This document shows, piece after piece, positions 53,478-62,476 of a DNA stretch of 64,000 nt (position 1 is the stretch's first letter; every line of letters starts with the position of its first letter). The stretch is from Gemmatimonadetes bacterium bin94 (GTDB lineage: Bacteria; Gemmatimonadota; Gemmatimonadetes; Longimicrobiales; Gaopeijiaceae): contig MPNE01000002.1 in the NCBI GenBank assembly GCA_002238865.1, forward strand, positions 1-64,000. Direction: 5' to 3'. A program made the translations under genes and the position numbers. The notes beneath the pieces are model-generated. The model was not told the origin of the DNA. It ran no database searches and saw only the letters and a list, made by a program, of their open reading frames with translations.

Positions 53478-54882
53478 ATGATGGGACCACGGTTTCGCCG
53501 GATCGCAACGGGGCTCTTCCTCACAATCTGGGGCGCCGCCATGGTCTGTCCGGCCACGGTTGCCGCCCAGACACCCGAACAGCGCTACACCGACTGGGCC
53601 CGGCCAGGCTTCCGCCCGCAGGAGTACCAGTACCGCCGCAGCAGGATTCTGGACGGCTTGCGCGCCACCGGGCGGCCTCCTCCTCACGCCGTCCGCGGAC
53701 GGCGCCACGCACGGCGGCACCTTTCGCCAACTGGAGGACTTCTGGTACCTCACGGGCCTCGAGGTCCCCGGGTCGATGCTCGTACTGGACTCCGACCGCG
53801 ACCGCTCGACCCTCTTCATGCCGCCACGCGACCCGCGATTCGAGAATCCGGGGAGGGCGAACGACTTTCCGGGACGGCCGCTGCTCGACGACTACCAGCT
53901 GCGCAGCATTGCCGGCATCGACGATTACCGCGACATCGCCGAACTCGATGCCTTTCTTGGCGGCCGGCTCGCCGAGGGGACGGCGCTGCGTGTCAACGCA
54001 GGCTCGGCCGGGACCGTTTCGGAGCAGGCGATTCCCCTGATCGGCAGCCTCGATGCCACGGCCGCCCTCATCCACCGCCTCAGGTCGGACTATCCCGAAA
54101 CCCGACTCCTCAACGCATTCGAGGTCATCGCCCGTCTCCGGATGATCAAGACGCCCGCCGAGATCATGCGCATGCGCGCTGCAGCCGACGCGACCATGGC
54201 CGGGATCCGCGCCGCCGCCGACCGCATCCGTCCCGGAATCGACGAACGCACCCTCCAGGGCGAGTTCGAGCGAGCGTGCCGGACGTTTGGCTCCCAGTCG
54301 ATCCCGTTCACGCCGATCGTCAAGTCCGGTCCGAACAGCCTGTGGCCGTGGCGCATCCTCGCGGCCCACTACAACCGCCGAAACCGCGGCCTCCGCGACG
54401 GCGAGCTCGTCATTCTCGATGTCGGGTGCGAAGTCGATGGCTACGTGAGCGACGTGGGGCGCACATTCCCCGTGAACGGGACGTTCAGCGATGTCCAACG
54501 GGAGAAACTCATGGTGAGCACCCGCGCGGCCGAAGCGATCATCGCCGCCGTGCGCCCCGGCGTGACCCTGCTGGAACTCACCGCAGTCGCCTACGACGCG
54601 ATTCCGGACCACGAAGAGCCCTACATGCAGACCCCTTCCTTCTTCGGCCACCACATCGGGCTCTCGGCCGGCGATCCCGCGCTGCTCGACGAACCTCTGG
54701 CGCCCGGCATGGTCTTCACCGTGGAGCCCTGGTACTACAACCACGAGATCGGGGTCTCGGTGTTCGTCGAAGAGGTGGTTCTGGTTACGGAAGACGGGGC
54801 CGAGGTGCTGACCGCCGCGCTGCCGCGGGACCCGGAGGCGCTGGAAGGCGCCTTTCAGCTCAACGACCGAGAACCCGAGTAG
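53478..54882 (+). pseudogene. Exported M24-family Xaa-Pro aminopeptidase gene, interrupted by a frameshift
   Basis: The 5' frame encodes a signal peptide ('GLFLTIWGAAMVCPATVAAQ') and 'YRRSRILDGLRAT'. The homologous sequence then continues in the next frame ('GGLLLTPSADGATHGG') to 54882. One extra G in the GGG at 53670-53672 explains the break. The M24 ligands are all present in the second frame: 'ILDVGCEVDGYVSDVGRTF' (two Asp), 'GHHIGLSAGD' (His), 'FTVEPWYY' and 'VFVEEVVLV' (two Glu). Corrected length is about 467 residues. If intact, it would remove N-terminal residues before proline outside the cytoplasm. The end overlaps the convergent kynureninase gene by 28 bp. Confidence 0.78.
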
Positions 54883-56096
54883 CCCCCAGGCCCCCCCACA
54901 ACCTCCCCAATCACCTCCACCGCCTCATCCAGCTGCTCCCCGGTCACGTACGGCGCGGGCCCCAGACGCAGTACCCGGCCCCGAAAGTCCGCATAGACGC
55001 CACGACCCCGCAACTTGCAGCAGATCTCCCCGGCATGGGGCGTGTCCATGGCCAGGAACCCGCCCCGGCGCGACAACCGCACGGCACGGTTCCGGTTCAG
55101 CACGGCCGGATCCGTATCCAGCGCGTCCACCCCCGCCGCCAGCCGCCGGATCTGAGCGAGACTCAGCTCCCGCAGCAGGTCCACCCCCAGTTCCTGCTCC
55201 CTGAAGAACGCAAACACCGCCGCGGCCCGGTAATGACTGACCGGGTCGTAGGTCGAACCGGCAAAGCGAAGGTGCCCCTCGCCGTAGCCTACCCCCCCAT
55301 CTCCCCCGGCCCCGGCGAGCGCTCCGAACTCCGCGAACCACCCCGTCACCACCGGCCTCAGCGTGCAGTCCGGCGGAAACCTCAGAAAGCAGTTTCCCTC
55401 CCCGAGCTGGCAGTACTTGTACCCGCCTCCCACGACAAACGCGTCCTCAAGCCCCATTTCCACCACCGAAAACGGCACGGCGTTCAGCGAATGGTAGGCG
55501 TCCACCAGCAACTCGGCACCCACCCGCGCACAAGCCGTGGCCACCCGGTCCAGCCCGTCCACGATCCGCGCGTCGCGGAACAGCACCGACGACACCAGCA
55601 CCGCGGCCGTCCGGTCGTCCACCGCGCGGATGACCCGTTCAGCCATGGCATCGCCCGCGCTCCGCGCGGACCTCGCGTCGCCAGCCGCCACCCTGACCAC
55701 CTCGATCCCTTCGGCCTCGATCCGGTCCAACTGCCGCCGTATCGTATGGAACTCCCCGTCCGTCGTGACCAGCCGCGGCCGTTCCCGCAACGGCAGCGCC
55801 GACAGAAAGCGGACAACCAGCTCGTGCGTGTTCTGCCCCAGCGCGATGTGGCCGTCCGGATCGTCCAGCAGCCGCCGGAACCCGGCCCGTACCTCGTCGG
55901 CGACCTCGAAAGCCCGCCCCCACTTGTCGTCCACATGTTCGGCGGCGTCGAGCCAGGCCTGCTGCTGGGCCGCAAATCCCACATCCGGCCACGCCTGATG
56001 GGAATGCCCTGTAAGCAGAATCCGCTGCGCGACCCGGAAGCGGGAATAGTGCGGGGCCAGGGCGGCCGCGATAGTTTCCATCAGGGACCTTTGCAT
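54855..56096 (-). CDS. kynU: Kynureninase-like PLP enzyme (aminotransferase class V)
   Basis: 413 residues. The fold-type I PLP site shows 'VDAYHSLNAVPF' (Asp199, His202) and the Schiff-base Lys227 in 'GGGYKYCQLGEGN'. The Arg in the C-terminal 'RLSRRGGFLAMDTPHA' likely binds the substrate carboxylate. Kynureninase splits kynurenine into anthranilate and alanine. The assignment leans on the nearby tryptophan 2,3-dioxygenase and 2-aminobenzoyl-CoA genes; a related cysteine-desulfurase-like activity is less likely. It is on the same strand as the tryptophan operon but separated from it by an oppositely oriented plug-protein gene. Confidence 0.78.
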   Translation of the reverse strand: MQRSLMETIAAALAPHYSRFRVAQRILLTGHSHQAWPDVGFAAQQQAWLDAAEHVDDKWGRAFEVADEVRAGFRRLLDDPDGHIALGQNTHELVVRFLSALPLRERPRLVTTDGEFHTIRRQLDRIEAEGIEVVRVAAGDARSARSAGDAMAERVIRAVDDRTAAVLVSSVLFRDARIVDGLDRVATACARVGAELLVDAYHSLNAVPFSVVEMGLEDAFVVGGGYKYCQLGEGNCFLRFPPDCTLRPVVTGWFAEFGALAGAGGDGGVGYGEGHLRFAGSTYDPVSHYRAAAVFAFFREQELGVDLLRELSLAQIRRLAAGVDALDTDPAVLNRNRAVRLSRRGGFLAMDTPHAGEICCKLRGRGVYADFRGRVLRLGPAPYVTGEQLDEAVEVIGEVVGGPGGYSGSRSLS

Positions 56097-56239
56097 CCTT
56101 GGCTGAAGTATGGAATACCTGCGACAAGGCCGCCGTGTGTCGCAAGCTGCCAGTCAACCGACACTCAATAGTGACAATCATGAACGAGGACACAACACTC
56201 CTCGCCCGCGGGATTCGCCGATGGCATCGTCGCGCGGGG

Positions 56240-56293
56240 TCATCGTGATCTGGTCGAGGCGATGAGCATATCGCCGGCGCCCCCGGCGCGACG
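56240..56293. repeat. 54-bp direct repeat, left copy
   Basis: Matches 57307-57360 at 48 of 54 positions. The copy spans the intergenic DNA and the first codons of the plug-protein gene. Read in frame it encodes 'GVIVIWSRR' plus a stop, nearly the same as the C-terminus of that gene. It therefore looks like the surviving tail of a lost upstream paralogue. Confidence 0.6.
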
Positions 56294-57332
56294 ACGGATG
56301 CCGGTCTTGCGGACAATGGCTCTTCTCGCGTCGCTGCCGACGCTGGCCTGGGCAACGGACAGCGCCGCCCAGGAGACACGCGAGCGGCCCCTGGTCACGG
56401 TCAGGGGAACCGTCGTCGACGCGGTCACCGGACAGCCCCTGCCCGGAGTTCTTGTCGTGGTCGAAGGGTCGAATGTGCGGCTCGAGTCCGACGAAGCCGG
56501 GCGGTTCACGATCACCCAGATCCCTGCCGGCACCTACAAGCTGGAGCTTTCCCGCCCGGGCTACCGCACCTCGCTGGACGACTTCACGGTCCTTGCCAGC
56601 GGAGAATTCACCTTGGGCATGGAGCCGATCGAATACCTGGCGGACGGGCTCATGACGGGCATCATCGGCGTGGTGAGAGACGGGATTGACGGCAGCCCGG
56701 TGGTTGGCGCCACCATCCGCACGGCTGCTGCTCCCCAGCCGACGCAGACGGACGGGCGTGGCCGTTTCATGTTGACCAGGCTTCATCCCGGCCAACACCT
56801 CGTCGAGTTCTCCCATCTGGGGTATGTGACCAGGGCCGACTCGATCGGCGTCGAGTACGGGCGGATGAGCAACGTCCGTGTCTCGCTCTCGGCCGACCCG
56901 GTGCGGCTGGATCCGATCGAAGTCAGCGTCGAACGGCGTGACATCGTCCTGCAGGACGCGGGATTCTACGACCGCGAGGCCATCGGCTTCGGGAAGTTCC
57001 TCGATCGCGACGAAATCGAGAAGCGACCTCCCGGGAAGATGAGCGATCTGTTCGCCGGACTTGCGGGCGTGACGATGGTCCGGGACCCCAGAAGTCCGGG
57101 GCAGAGACACGTCATGCTCAACGCGGGCCGCGACAAGGGGTGTTTTCCCCGGGTGATGCTCGACGACGTGACCGTGGGAGGCGGATCGAGCCAGCCCGCT
57201 CAGCTCGATGTTCTTCTCCACCGCAGCGCGCTTGCGGGTGTGGAGGTGTACACGAGAACGGCGGGGATGCCGAGTCGGTACGGCGGCACGGGAGCAGCCT
57301 GCGGCCTCATCGTGATCTGGACGAGGCGGTAA
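56262..57332 (+). CDS. Two carboxypeptidase-regulatory domains plus TonB-plug domain, no barrel
   Basis: 356 residues. The signal peptide ends near 'DSAAQE'. Two regulatory-like beta sandwiches follow: 'VRGTVVDAVTGQPLPGVLVV' and a second starting 'GIIGVVRDGIDGSPVVGA'. The last 130 residues resemble a TonB-receptor plug ('DLFAGLAGVTMVRDPRS', 'CFPRVMLDDVTVGGG', 'GVEVYTRTAGMPSRYGGTG') and end at 'LIVIWTRR' with no barrel. It is thus not a complete receptor. It resembles the plug-only protein at 48-49.3 kb. A 54-bp repeat flanks the gene on both sides. Possible role: periplasmic or surface adaptor. Confidence 0.72.
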   Translation: MSISPAPPARRRMPVLRTMALLASLPTLAWATDSAAQETRERPLVTVRGTVVDAVTGQPLPGVLVVVEGSNVRLESDEAGRFTITQIPAGTYKLELSRPGYRTSLDDFTVLASGEFTLGMEPIEYLADGLMTGIIGVVRDGIDGSPVVGATIRTAAAPQPTQTDGRGRFMLTRLHPGQHLVEFSHLGYVTRADSIGVEYGRMSNVRVSLSADPVRLDPIEVSVERRDIVLQDAGFYDREAIGFGKFLDRDEIEKRPPGKMSDLFAGLAGVTMVRDPRSPGQRHVMLNAGRDKGCFPRVMLDDVTVGGGSSQPAQLDVLLHRSALAGVEVYTRTAGMPSRYGGTGAACGLIVIWTRR

Positions 57333-57360
57333 TCCCATCGCCGGCGCCCCCGGCGCGACG
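57307..57360. repeat. 54-bp direct repeat, right copy
   Basis: Covers the last codons of the plug-protein gene and 28 bp beyond. The 3' part is an identical GC-rich block of 24 bp in both copies, containing CGCCGG/CCGGCG arms that could fold into a hairpin. Confidence 0.6.
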
Positions 57361-57389
57361 CCAGCGGCCCGCGGGCCGGCCCCTCCCCT

Positions 57390-58160
57390 CTACAACGCCG
57401 ACCGCATTTCCCACAGGTCCGGAAACGCCGGAGTCAGCGTTGTCGCCAGGTAGGCCACACCCGCACTGTCTCCCGTCCCCGGCTTATTGCCGATGGTACG
57501 CTCCACCATCTTGACGTGCCTGTAGCGCCACTCCTGGAACCCTTCGTCCAGGTCCACCAGCCTTTCGCAAAGGTTGATCAGCCCGGGGTCCGAGCGGTAT
57601 GCACCGATCAGCACCTTCTGCACCTCGGGGTCTGGTGTCACGGGCTCCGTCACATCGCGGGCCAGCGCCCGTTCCGGGACCGTGTACCCTCTGCCGGCCA
57701 GGAACCGCAGGAAGGCGTCCCACAGCGCCGGCTCCCGCAGTCTCCGTTCCAGCCGCCGTCGCTCGTCGGGATCCGGAAACGCCTTGAGGACGTTCGCCCG
57801 TTTCATTCCCAGCGCGAACTCCAGTTCCCGGAACTGCGCCGACTGAAAGCCGCTGGCCGTTTCGAGGCGGTCGCGAAAGGACTCGAATTCGACGGGGGTC
57901 ATCGTCTCCAGGATGTCCAGCTGGCCCACGAGCACCTTCATGATCGAGCGCACGCGCTTGAGGGTTGCGGCCACCCGGGCCTCGTCCCCGGCCACGAGAA
58001 GTCCCCCTGCGTGGTCGAGTTCATGCAGGGCGGCCTTGAACCACAGCTCGTGGACCTGGTGGACGATGATGAAGAGCATCTCGTCGTGCTCTGGCGGGTC
58101 CGATAGCGGCCGTTGCAGGGACAGCAGCTCCGGGAGCATTGCGAAGCGCTGGTAGTTCAT
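57390..58160 (-). CDS. kynA: Tryptophan 2,3-dioxygenase
   Basis: 256 residues from the ATG at 58160. 'HDEMLFIIVHQVHELWFK' near the N-terminus and 'RYRHVKMVERTIGNKPGTGD' near the C-terminus are family signatures; the latter carries the probable haem-ligand His. The enzyme opens the indole ring of tryptophan with O2 to give N-formylkynurenine, as a haem tetramer in the cytosol. The usual 'GTGGSSG' is 'GTGDSAG', a mild variant. The start overlaps the stop of the monooxygenase/reductase gene (ATGA), so it is the last gene of a translationally coupled operon. Confidence 0.92.
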   Translation of the reverse strand: MNYQRFAMLPELLSLQRPLSDPPEHDEMLFIIVHQVHELWFKAALHELDHAGGLLVAGDEARVAATLKRVRSIMKVLVGQLDILETMTPVEFESFRDRLETASGFQSAQFRELEFALGMKRANVLKAFPDPDERRRLERRLREPALWDAFLRFLAGRGYTVPERALARDVTEPVTPDPEVQKVLIGAYRSDPGLINLCERLVDLDEGFQEWRYRHVKMVERTIGNKPGTGDSAGVAYLATTLTPAFPDLWEMRSAL

Positions 58161-60508
58161 GGTTCCGCTCCATATGCGCCGGCGGCCGTCCCGAACCGCG
58201 GCGTGTAGTTGTTGAGGGTCTCGTACTGGGATGGCCAGGGCATGGGATACCCCAAGGCGTATGCGGCGTGCCGGGTCCAGTATGGATCCCACAGGTGGGC
58301 ACGCGCCATGAGGCACAGGTCAGCCCTCCCGGCCGCTATGATCCCGTTCACGTCCTCGAAGGACGAGATGTTCCCGACCGCCATCGTGGCGATCCCGACT
58401 TCGTGGCGGATCCGGTCGGCGAAGGGCGTCTGGAATTGCCGCCCGTAGCGCGGCCGCTGATGCGGCACCGTCTGGCCGCTCGACACGTCCACGATGTCGC
58501 ACCCGTGTGCCTTCAACGCCCGCGCGATCTCCACGGCGTCCTCGGGCTCGTTGCCGCCAGGCGACCAGTCCACCGCCGACAGCCGCACCGATAGGGGCTT
58601 CTCGTCCGGCCACAACGCGCGCACCGCACCGACGACCTGCATCGGAAAGCGGAGCCGGTCCTCAAGGCTCCCGCCGTACCGGTCCCGCCGCCGGTTGGTC
58701 AGCGGCGACAGGAAGCTGGCCAGGAGGTAGCCGTGCGCCATGTGGATCTCGACAATGTCGAAGCCCGCCTCGGCCGCCATCACCGTGGACCGCTCGAATT
58801 CACCGATCAGGGCGTTCATCCCTGCTTCGTTCAGCTCCGCCGGCACCGGACTGTGCTCGAAAAACCCGATCGGCGAGGCCGACACGATGGGCCATCCGCC
58901 CTCGTCCAGGGGCTCGTTGGGGCCCTCCCAGTCCAGCCGCGTCGATCCCTTGCGTCCCGCGTGGCCGAGCTGGATCCCGATCTTCGCATGGCTGTGGCGG
59001 TGGACGAAGTCGACCATCCGCCGCCAGGCATGCACATGCTCTTCCAGGTACAAGCCCGCGCAACCGTGCGAAATGCGCCCGTCCCGCCCGATCGCCGTCA
59101 TCTCGGCCATGACCAGCCCCGCCCCGCCGACCGCCCGCGAACCGAGGTTCACCAGGTGCCAGTCGTCGATCGTCCCGTCGGCGGCCGAGTACTGGCACAT
59201 GGCCGACACGCCCACCCGGTTGGCCAGCGTCAGCTCTCGCAGGCGAAACGGCGTGAACAAGGGGGGCGGAGGCGCACCACCCCGCACGATCCCCAGTGAC
59301 GCCTCATGCTCGGCAATTGTCACCCCGGTTTGCATCTCGGCCTTCCCCGCCACCCACCGGTCCACCTCGTCCACGAAGGCCGGGTCCCGCTCGCGCAGGT
59401 TCTCGTGCGAGATGCGGAGACTGCGGGTCAGCAGCGAGAAGGCAAACTGTACCGGTTCGAGCCGGAAGTACCGCTCCGTGTCCTCGAACCACTGGAGGCT
59501 GGCCTGGGCGGCACGCTGCAAGGACTCCACCGGACGGCGGCGTTCGACCTCGTACGCGGCCAGTCCGGCGGCCAGGACGCTGCACTCCGCCGCGGTACTC
59601 CCCCGTTCCGTCCCGTCCAGCCCTTCCATCGCCCGCGCAAGGGCAATCCCGTCCAGCATCGCCAGCCGGGTCCCCGACCCCACCGAAAAGTGTGCCGTGT
59701 GGGCCGCGTCCCCGATCAAAACAACATTCCCCGCCGACCAGCGCGCGTTCGTGATCGTCGGAAACTGCCGCCACAGCGACCGGTTGCGGATTAGCGGATG
59801 CCCCTCCAGCTCCTCGGCGAAGAGCCGCGACAGGAAGCACGCCGTCTCCTCTTCGCCGGCCGCGTCCATCCCGGCGCGCCGCCAGGTTCGCTCCGTGGCC
59901 TCGACGATGAAGGTGGAGTTCCCGGAGGCATCGTACTGGTAGGCGTGCACGCGCCAGAGGCCGTGCTCCGTCTCGCGGAAGTAGAAGGTGAAGGCGGGGA
60001 ACGGCCGCGTCGTGCCCAGCCAGACGAAGCGGTTGGGGCGAAGGTCGACCACGGGCGCGAAGGCGTCGGCAAGGTGACGCCGCACGGTGCTGTTCGCGCC
60101 ATCGGCACCGATCACGAGGTCGGCGTCCAGCAGGGGCGCCAGGTCACGGATCTCCGCTCCGAAGTGGAGCCCGACCCCGAGCTCGCGGCAGCGCCGGTGG
60201 AGGATCAGAAGGAGATCCTTGCGCGACAGCCCCGCAAAGCCGTGGCCGGTGGACTCCAGGCGTCCACCCTGGTAGTGGATGTGGATGTCGTCCCAGTGGT
60301 AGAACCGCTCCTCGATGGCGCGGAGGGTCTCCGGGTCGGCGTCGGCCACCTCCTGCAGCGTCGCGTCCGAGAAAACGACGCCAAACCCGAAGGTGTCCTC
60401 CGCCCGGTTGCGCTCGAAGACTTCGACGGCGTGACGCGGGTCGGCCTTCTTGAGCAGCAGGGCGGCGAAGAGCCCGCCCGGCCCACCCCCGACGACGTTG
60501 ACCTTCAA
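58157..60508 (-). CDS. 2-aminobenzoyl-CoA monooxygenase/reductase (bifunctional)
   Basis: 783 residues from a TTG at 60508 that overlaps the previous stop (TTGA). Residues 1-400 are a flavin monooxygenase: 'VNVVGGGPGGLFAALLLKK' binds FAD, and 'NVVLIGDAAHTAHFSVGSGT' is the DG/GD motif. Residues 416-783 are an Old Yellow Enzyme-type FMN barrel ('LFTPFRLRELTLANRVGVSA' onward). This two-domain layout matches 2-aminobenzoyl-CoA monooxygenase/reductase and salicylyl-CoA 5-hydroxylase. The known reaction hydroxylates and reduces anthraniloyl-CoA to a 2-amino-5-oxo-cyclohexenecarboxyl-CoA, removing aromaticity without ring cleavage. Neighbouring kynA and kynU favour the anthranilate substrate. Confidence 0.9.
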   Translation of the reverse strand: MKVNVVGGGPGGLFAALLLKKADPRHAVEVFERNRAEDTFGFGVVFSDATLQEVADADPETLRAIEERFYHWDDIHIHYQGGRLESTGHGFAGLSRKDLLLILHRRCRELGVGLHFGAEIRDLAPLLDADLVIGADGANSTVRRHLADAFAPVVDLRPNRFVWLGTTRPFPAFTFYFRETEHGLWRVHAYQYDASGNSTFIVEATERTWRRAGMDAAGEEETACFLSRLFAEELEGHPLIRNRSLWRQFPTITNARWSAGNVVLIGDAAHTAHFSVGSGTRLAMLDGIALARAMEGLDGTERGSTAAECSVLAAGLAAYEVERRRPVESLQRAAQASLQWFEDTERYFRLEPVQFAFSLLTRSLRISHENLRERDPAFVDEVDRWVAGKAEMQTGVTIAEHEASLGIVRGGAPPPPLFTPFRLRELTLANRVGVSAMCQYSAADGTIDDWHLVNLGSRAVGGAGLVMAEMTAIGRDGRISHGCAGLYLEEHVHAWRRMVDFVHRHSHAKIGIQLGHAGRKGSTRLDWEGPNEPLDEGGWPIVSASPIGFFEHSPVPAELNEAGMNALIGEFERSTVMAAEAGFDIVEIHMAHGYLLASFLSPLTNRRRDRYGGSLEDRLRFPMQVVGAVRALWPDEKPLSVRLSAVDWSPGGNEPEDAVEIARALKAHGCDIVDVSSGQTVPHQRPRYGRQFQTPFADRIRHEVGIATMAVGNISSFEDVNGIIAAGRADLCLMARAHLWDPYWTRHAAYALGYPMPWPSQYETLNNYTPRFGTAAGAYGAEP

Positions 60509-61662
60509 GGCCCGGCGCCCCGCACCAGTCCGCCGCCGATGATCAGGTGCTGGATCTCGGTCGTCCCCTCGTAGATCCTCAGCGCACGCACACTCCGGTA
60601 GAGGTGGTCCACGGGATGACTCGCGAGCACGCCCCTGCCGCCCAGCACCTGCACGGCCCGGTCCACGATCCGCTGCGCCGCCTCGGTGGAGAACGCCTTC
60701 GCCATCGCCGCCTCCATCGTAATCCGCGACGCGCCCCGGTCCTTCTCCCACCCCGCCCGGTATGCCAGCAAGCGCCCGGCGACCAACTCGATGGCCGACT
60801 GGGACAGCTTCTCCTGAATCAGCTGAAACGACGCCAACGGCTTGCCGAACTGCTCCCGGCCGCGCGCGTGCTGGACCGCTTCCCACAGCGCCCGGCCGGC
60901 CATGCCGCACGCCGCCGCCGCCACCGTCGGCCGCAGCCTGTCCAGCGCGGCCATCCCCGTCTTGAAGCCCGTCCCCGGCTCGCCCAGCAGGCCGTCGGCG
61001 GGAACGCGGCACTCCTTGAACCTCACCTCGCCCAGTGGATGCGGCGCGCTCATGACCAGCGACCCCGTGAACTCGAAGCCGTCCGCGTCGGCGGGCACGA
61101 CAAAGCAGGATATCCCCCACGTCCCGGCACCGGGGTCGGTGGACGCGAAAACGACGTAGAAGTCCGCGATGCCCGCGTTGGAGATGAACGCCTTCCCGCC
61201 GTTCAGCCGGTATCCGGATCCGTCGGGCACCGCGACGGTCGTCATCGACGCCACGTCGGACCCCGCCTCCCACTCCGTCATGGCAAACGCGCCCATGGCC
61301 TCGCCCTTCATGGCGCGATCCACCCAGCCCCCCGGATCCTCCCCCCGTATCAGCCCGGGCGTCGCGCTCAGCCCCTGCAGCGCGAAGACCGCATCGGCCA
61401 GCGGCGACCACCACGCCAGCACCTCGCGCGCGACCAGGCAGCCGCGCACATCGCCCTCCTCGATCGGGCCGAAAAGCCCCGCCGCCCCCATCCGCACCAC
61501 CAGCTCCCGCGCCCTCACGCGCGCCGCCGCATCGGTTTCCGGGTCCGGCCCGTCGCCGATCTCCTCCTGGCAGAACGCCACAACCCGCTCCCGGTATTCC
61601 CGGTGCGACGGCTCGATGAACGCCGCCACCGTATCCAGCGAGAGCCCTTCCCGGTCAAACAA
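60505..61662 (-). CDS. Acyl-CoA dehydrogenase
   Basis: 385 residues. 'FAMTEWEAGSDVASM' and 'GKAFISNAGIADFYVV' are the FAD/substrate motifs, 'GREQFGKPLASFQLIQEKL' is typical, and the catalytic Glu is in 'LRIYEGTTEIQ' near 368. It would desaturate a CoA thioester and pass electrons to ETF. In this operon a cyclic or ring-opened product of the monooxygenase/reductase step is the likely substrate. It overlaps the enoyl-CoA hydratase gene by 8 bp and the monooxygenase gene by 4 bp. Confidence 0.9.
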   Translation of the reverse strand: MFDREGLSLDTVAAFIEPSHREYRERVVAFCQEEIGDGPDPETDAAARVRARELVVRMGAAGLFGPIEEGDVRGCLVAREVLAWWSPLADAVFALQGLSATPGLIRGEDPGGWVDRAMKGEAMGAFAMTEWEAGSDVASMTTVAVPDGSGYRLNGGKAFISNAGIADFYVVFASTDPGAGTWGISCFVVPADADGFEFTGSLVMSAPHPLGEVRFKECRVPADGLLGEPGTGFKTGMAALDRLRPTVAAAACGMAGRALWEAVQHARGREQFGKPLASFQLIQEKLSQSAIELVAGRLLAYRAGWEKDRGASRITMEAAMAKAFSTEAAQRIVDRAVQVLGGRGVLASHPVDHLYRSVRALRIYEGTTEIQHLIIGGGLVRGAGP

Positions 61663-62476
61663 AGCGCGGCCTCCGCTTCTCCACGAAGGCTTCGTACGCC
61701 TCCCGGAAGTTCGGGTTCAGCATGCACATCGCCTGCGCGCGCGCCTCGGCTTCCAACGCGGCTTCCAGTTCCATGTGCGCCTCCCCGTTGAGCGCCTCCT
61801 TGGTGACGTGCAGCGCCATCGAGGGCCCCCGCGCCAACTCCTCCGCGAACGCCGTCGCCGCACCGACCACCTCTCCGTCCGGAACCACCCGGTTGTAGAG
61901 TCCGATCCGGTGGGCCTCGCCCGCGTCGATGAACGCCCCCGACATGAGCAGCTCGGTCGCGCGCCCCAGGCCGACGATCCGCGGCAGCAGCCACGCCGCA
62001 CCCATATCGGCGCCCGACAGCCCCACCCGCGTGAAGAGGTACGCGATCCGCGCCGACTCGGCCGCGATTCGCACGTCGCACGCCGTCGCAATCACCGCAC
62101 CCGCACCCGCGACCGTCCCATTCAGCGCCCCCACCACCGGCTGCCGGCACTGCCGAATCGCCAGGATCAGGTCGCACGTCATCCGCGTAAAGTCGAGCAA
62201 CCCCTCGAAATCCCGCTCGAACAGCGCCCCGATGATGCCCTCGACATCCCCGCCGGTACAGAACCCGCGCCCCGCTCCGGTGATCACGATCGCACGGACC
62301 TCGGGCTCGCCGTCAAGCGCCCGGAAGGTGTTCCGCAACTCGTCGTAGACCTCGAAGGTCAGCGCGTTCAGCCGTTCGGGACGGTTGAGCGTGATCCGTG
62401 CGACGCTCGTCTCCGCGTCAACGTCGAGGAGGAACGAGCGGGGTGTCTTCAGGTGTGGGGATTTGAGGTCGGTCAT
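61655..62476 (-). CDS. Enoyl-CoA hydratase/isomerase family protein
   Basis: 273 residues. The crotonase fold is marked by 'RITLNRPERLNALTFEVYDE', the oxyanion-hole segment 'AIVITGAGRGFCTGGDVEGI', and 'GAVIATACDVRIAAESARIA'. Asp or Glu occupies only some of the catalytic positions, so hydratase, isomerase or ring-opening activity cannot be told apart. The ATG overlaps the stop of the Rid-family gene (ATGA). It probably handles a beta-oxidation-like step on the dearomatised 2-aminobenzoyl-CoA product. Confidence 0.88.
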   Translation of the reverse strand: MTDLKSPHLKTPRSFLLDVDAETSVARITLNRPERLNALTFEVYDELRNTFRALDGEPEVRAIVITGAGRGFCTGGDVEGIIGALFERDFEGLLDFTRMTCDLILAIRQCRQPVVGALNGTVAGAGAVIATACDVRIAAESARIAYLFTRVGLSGADMGAAWLLPRIVGLGRATELLMSGAFIDAGEAHRIGLYNRVVPDGEVVGAATAFAEELARGPSMALHVTKEALNGEAHMELEAALEAEARAQAMCMLNPNFREAYEAFVEKRRPRFV

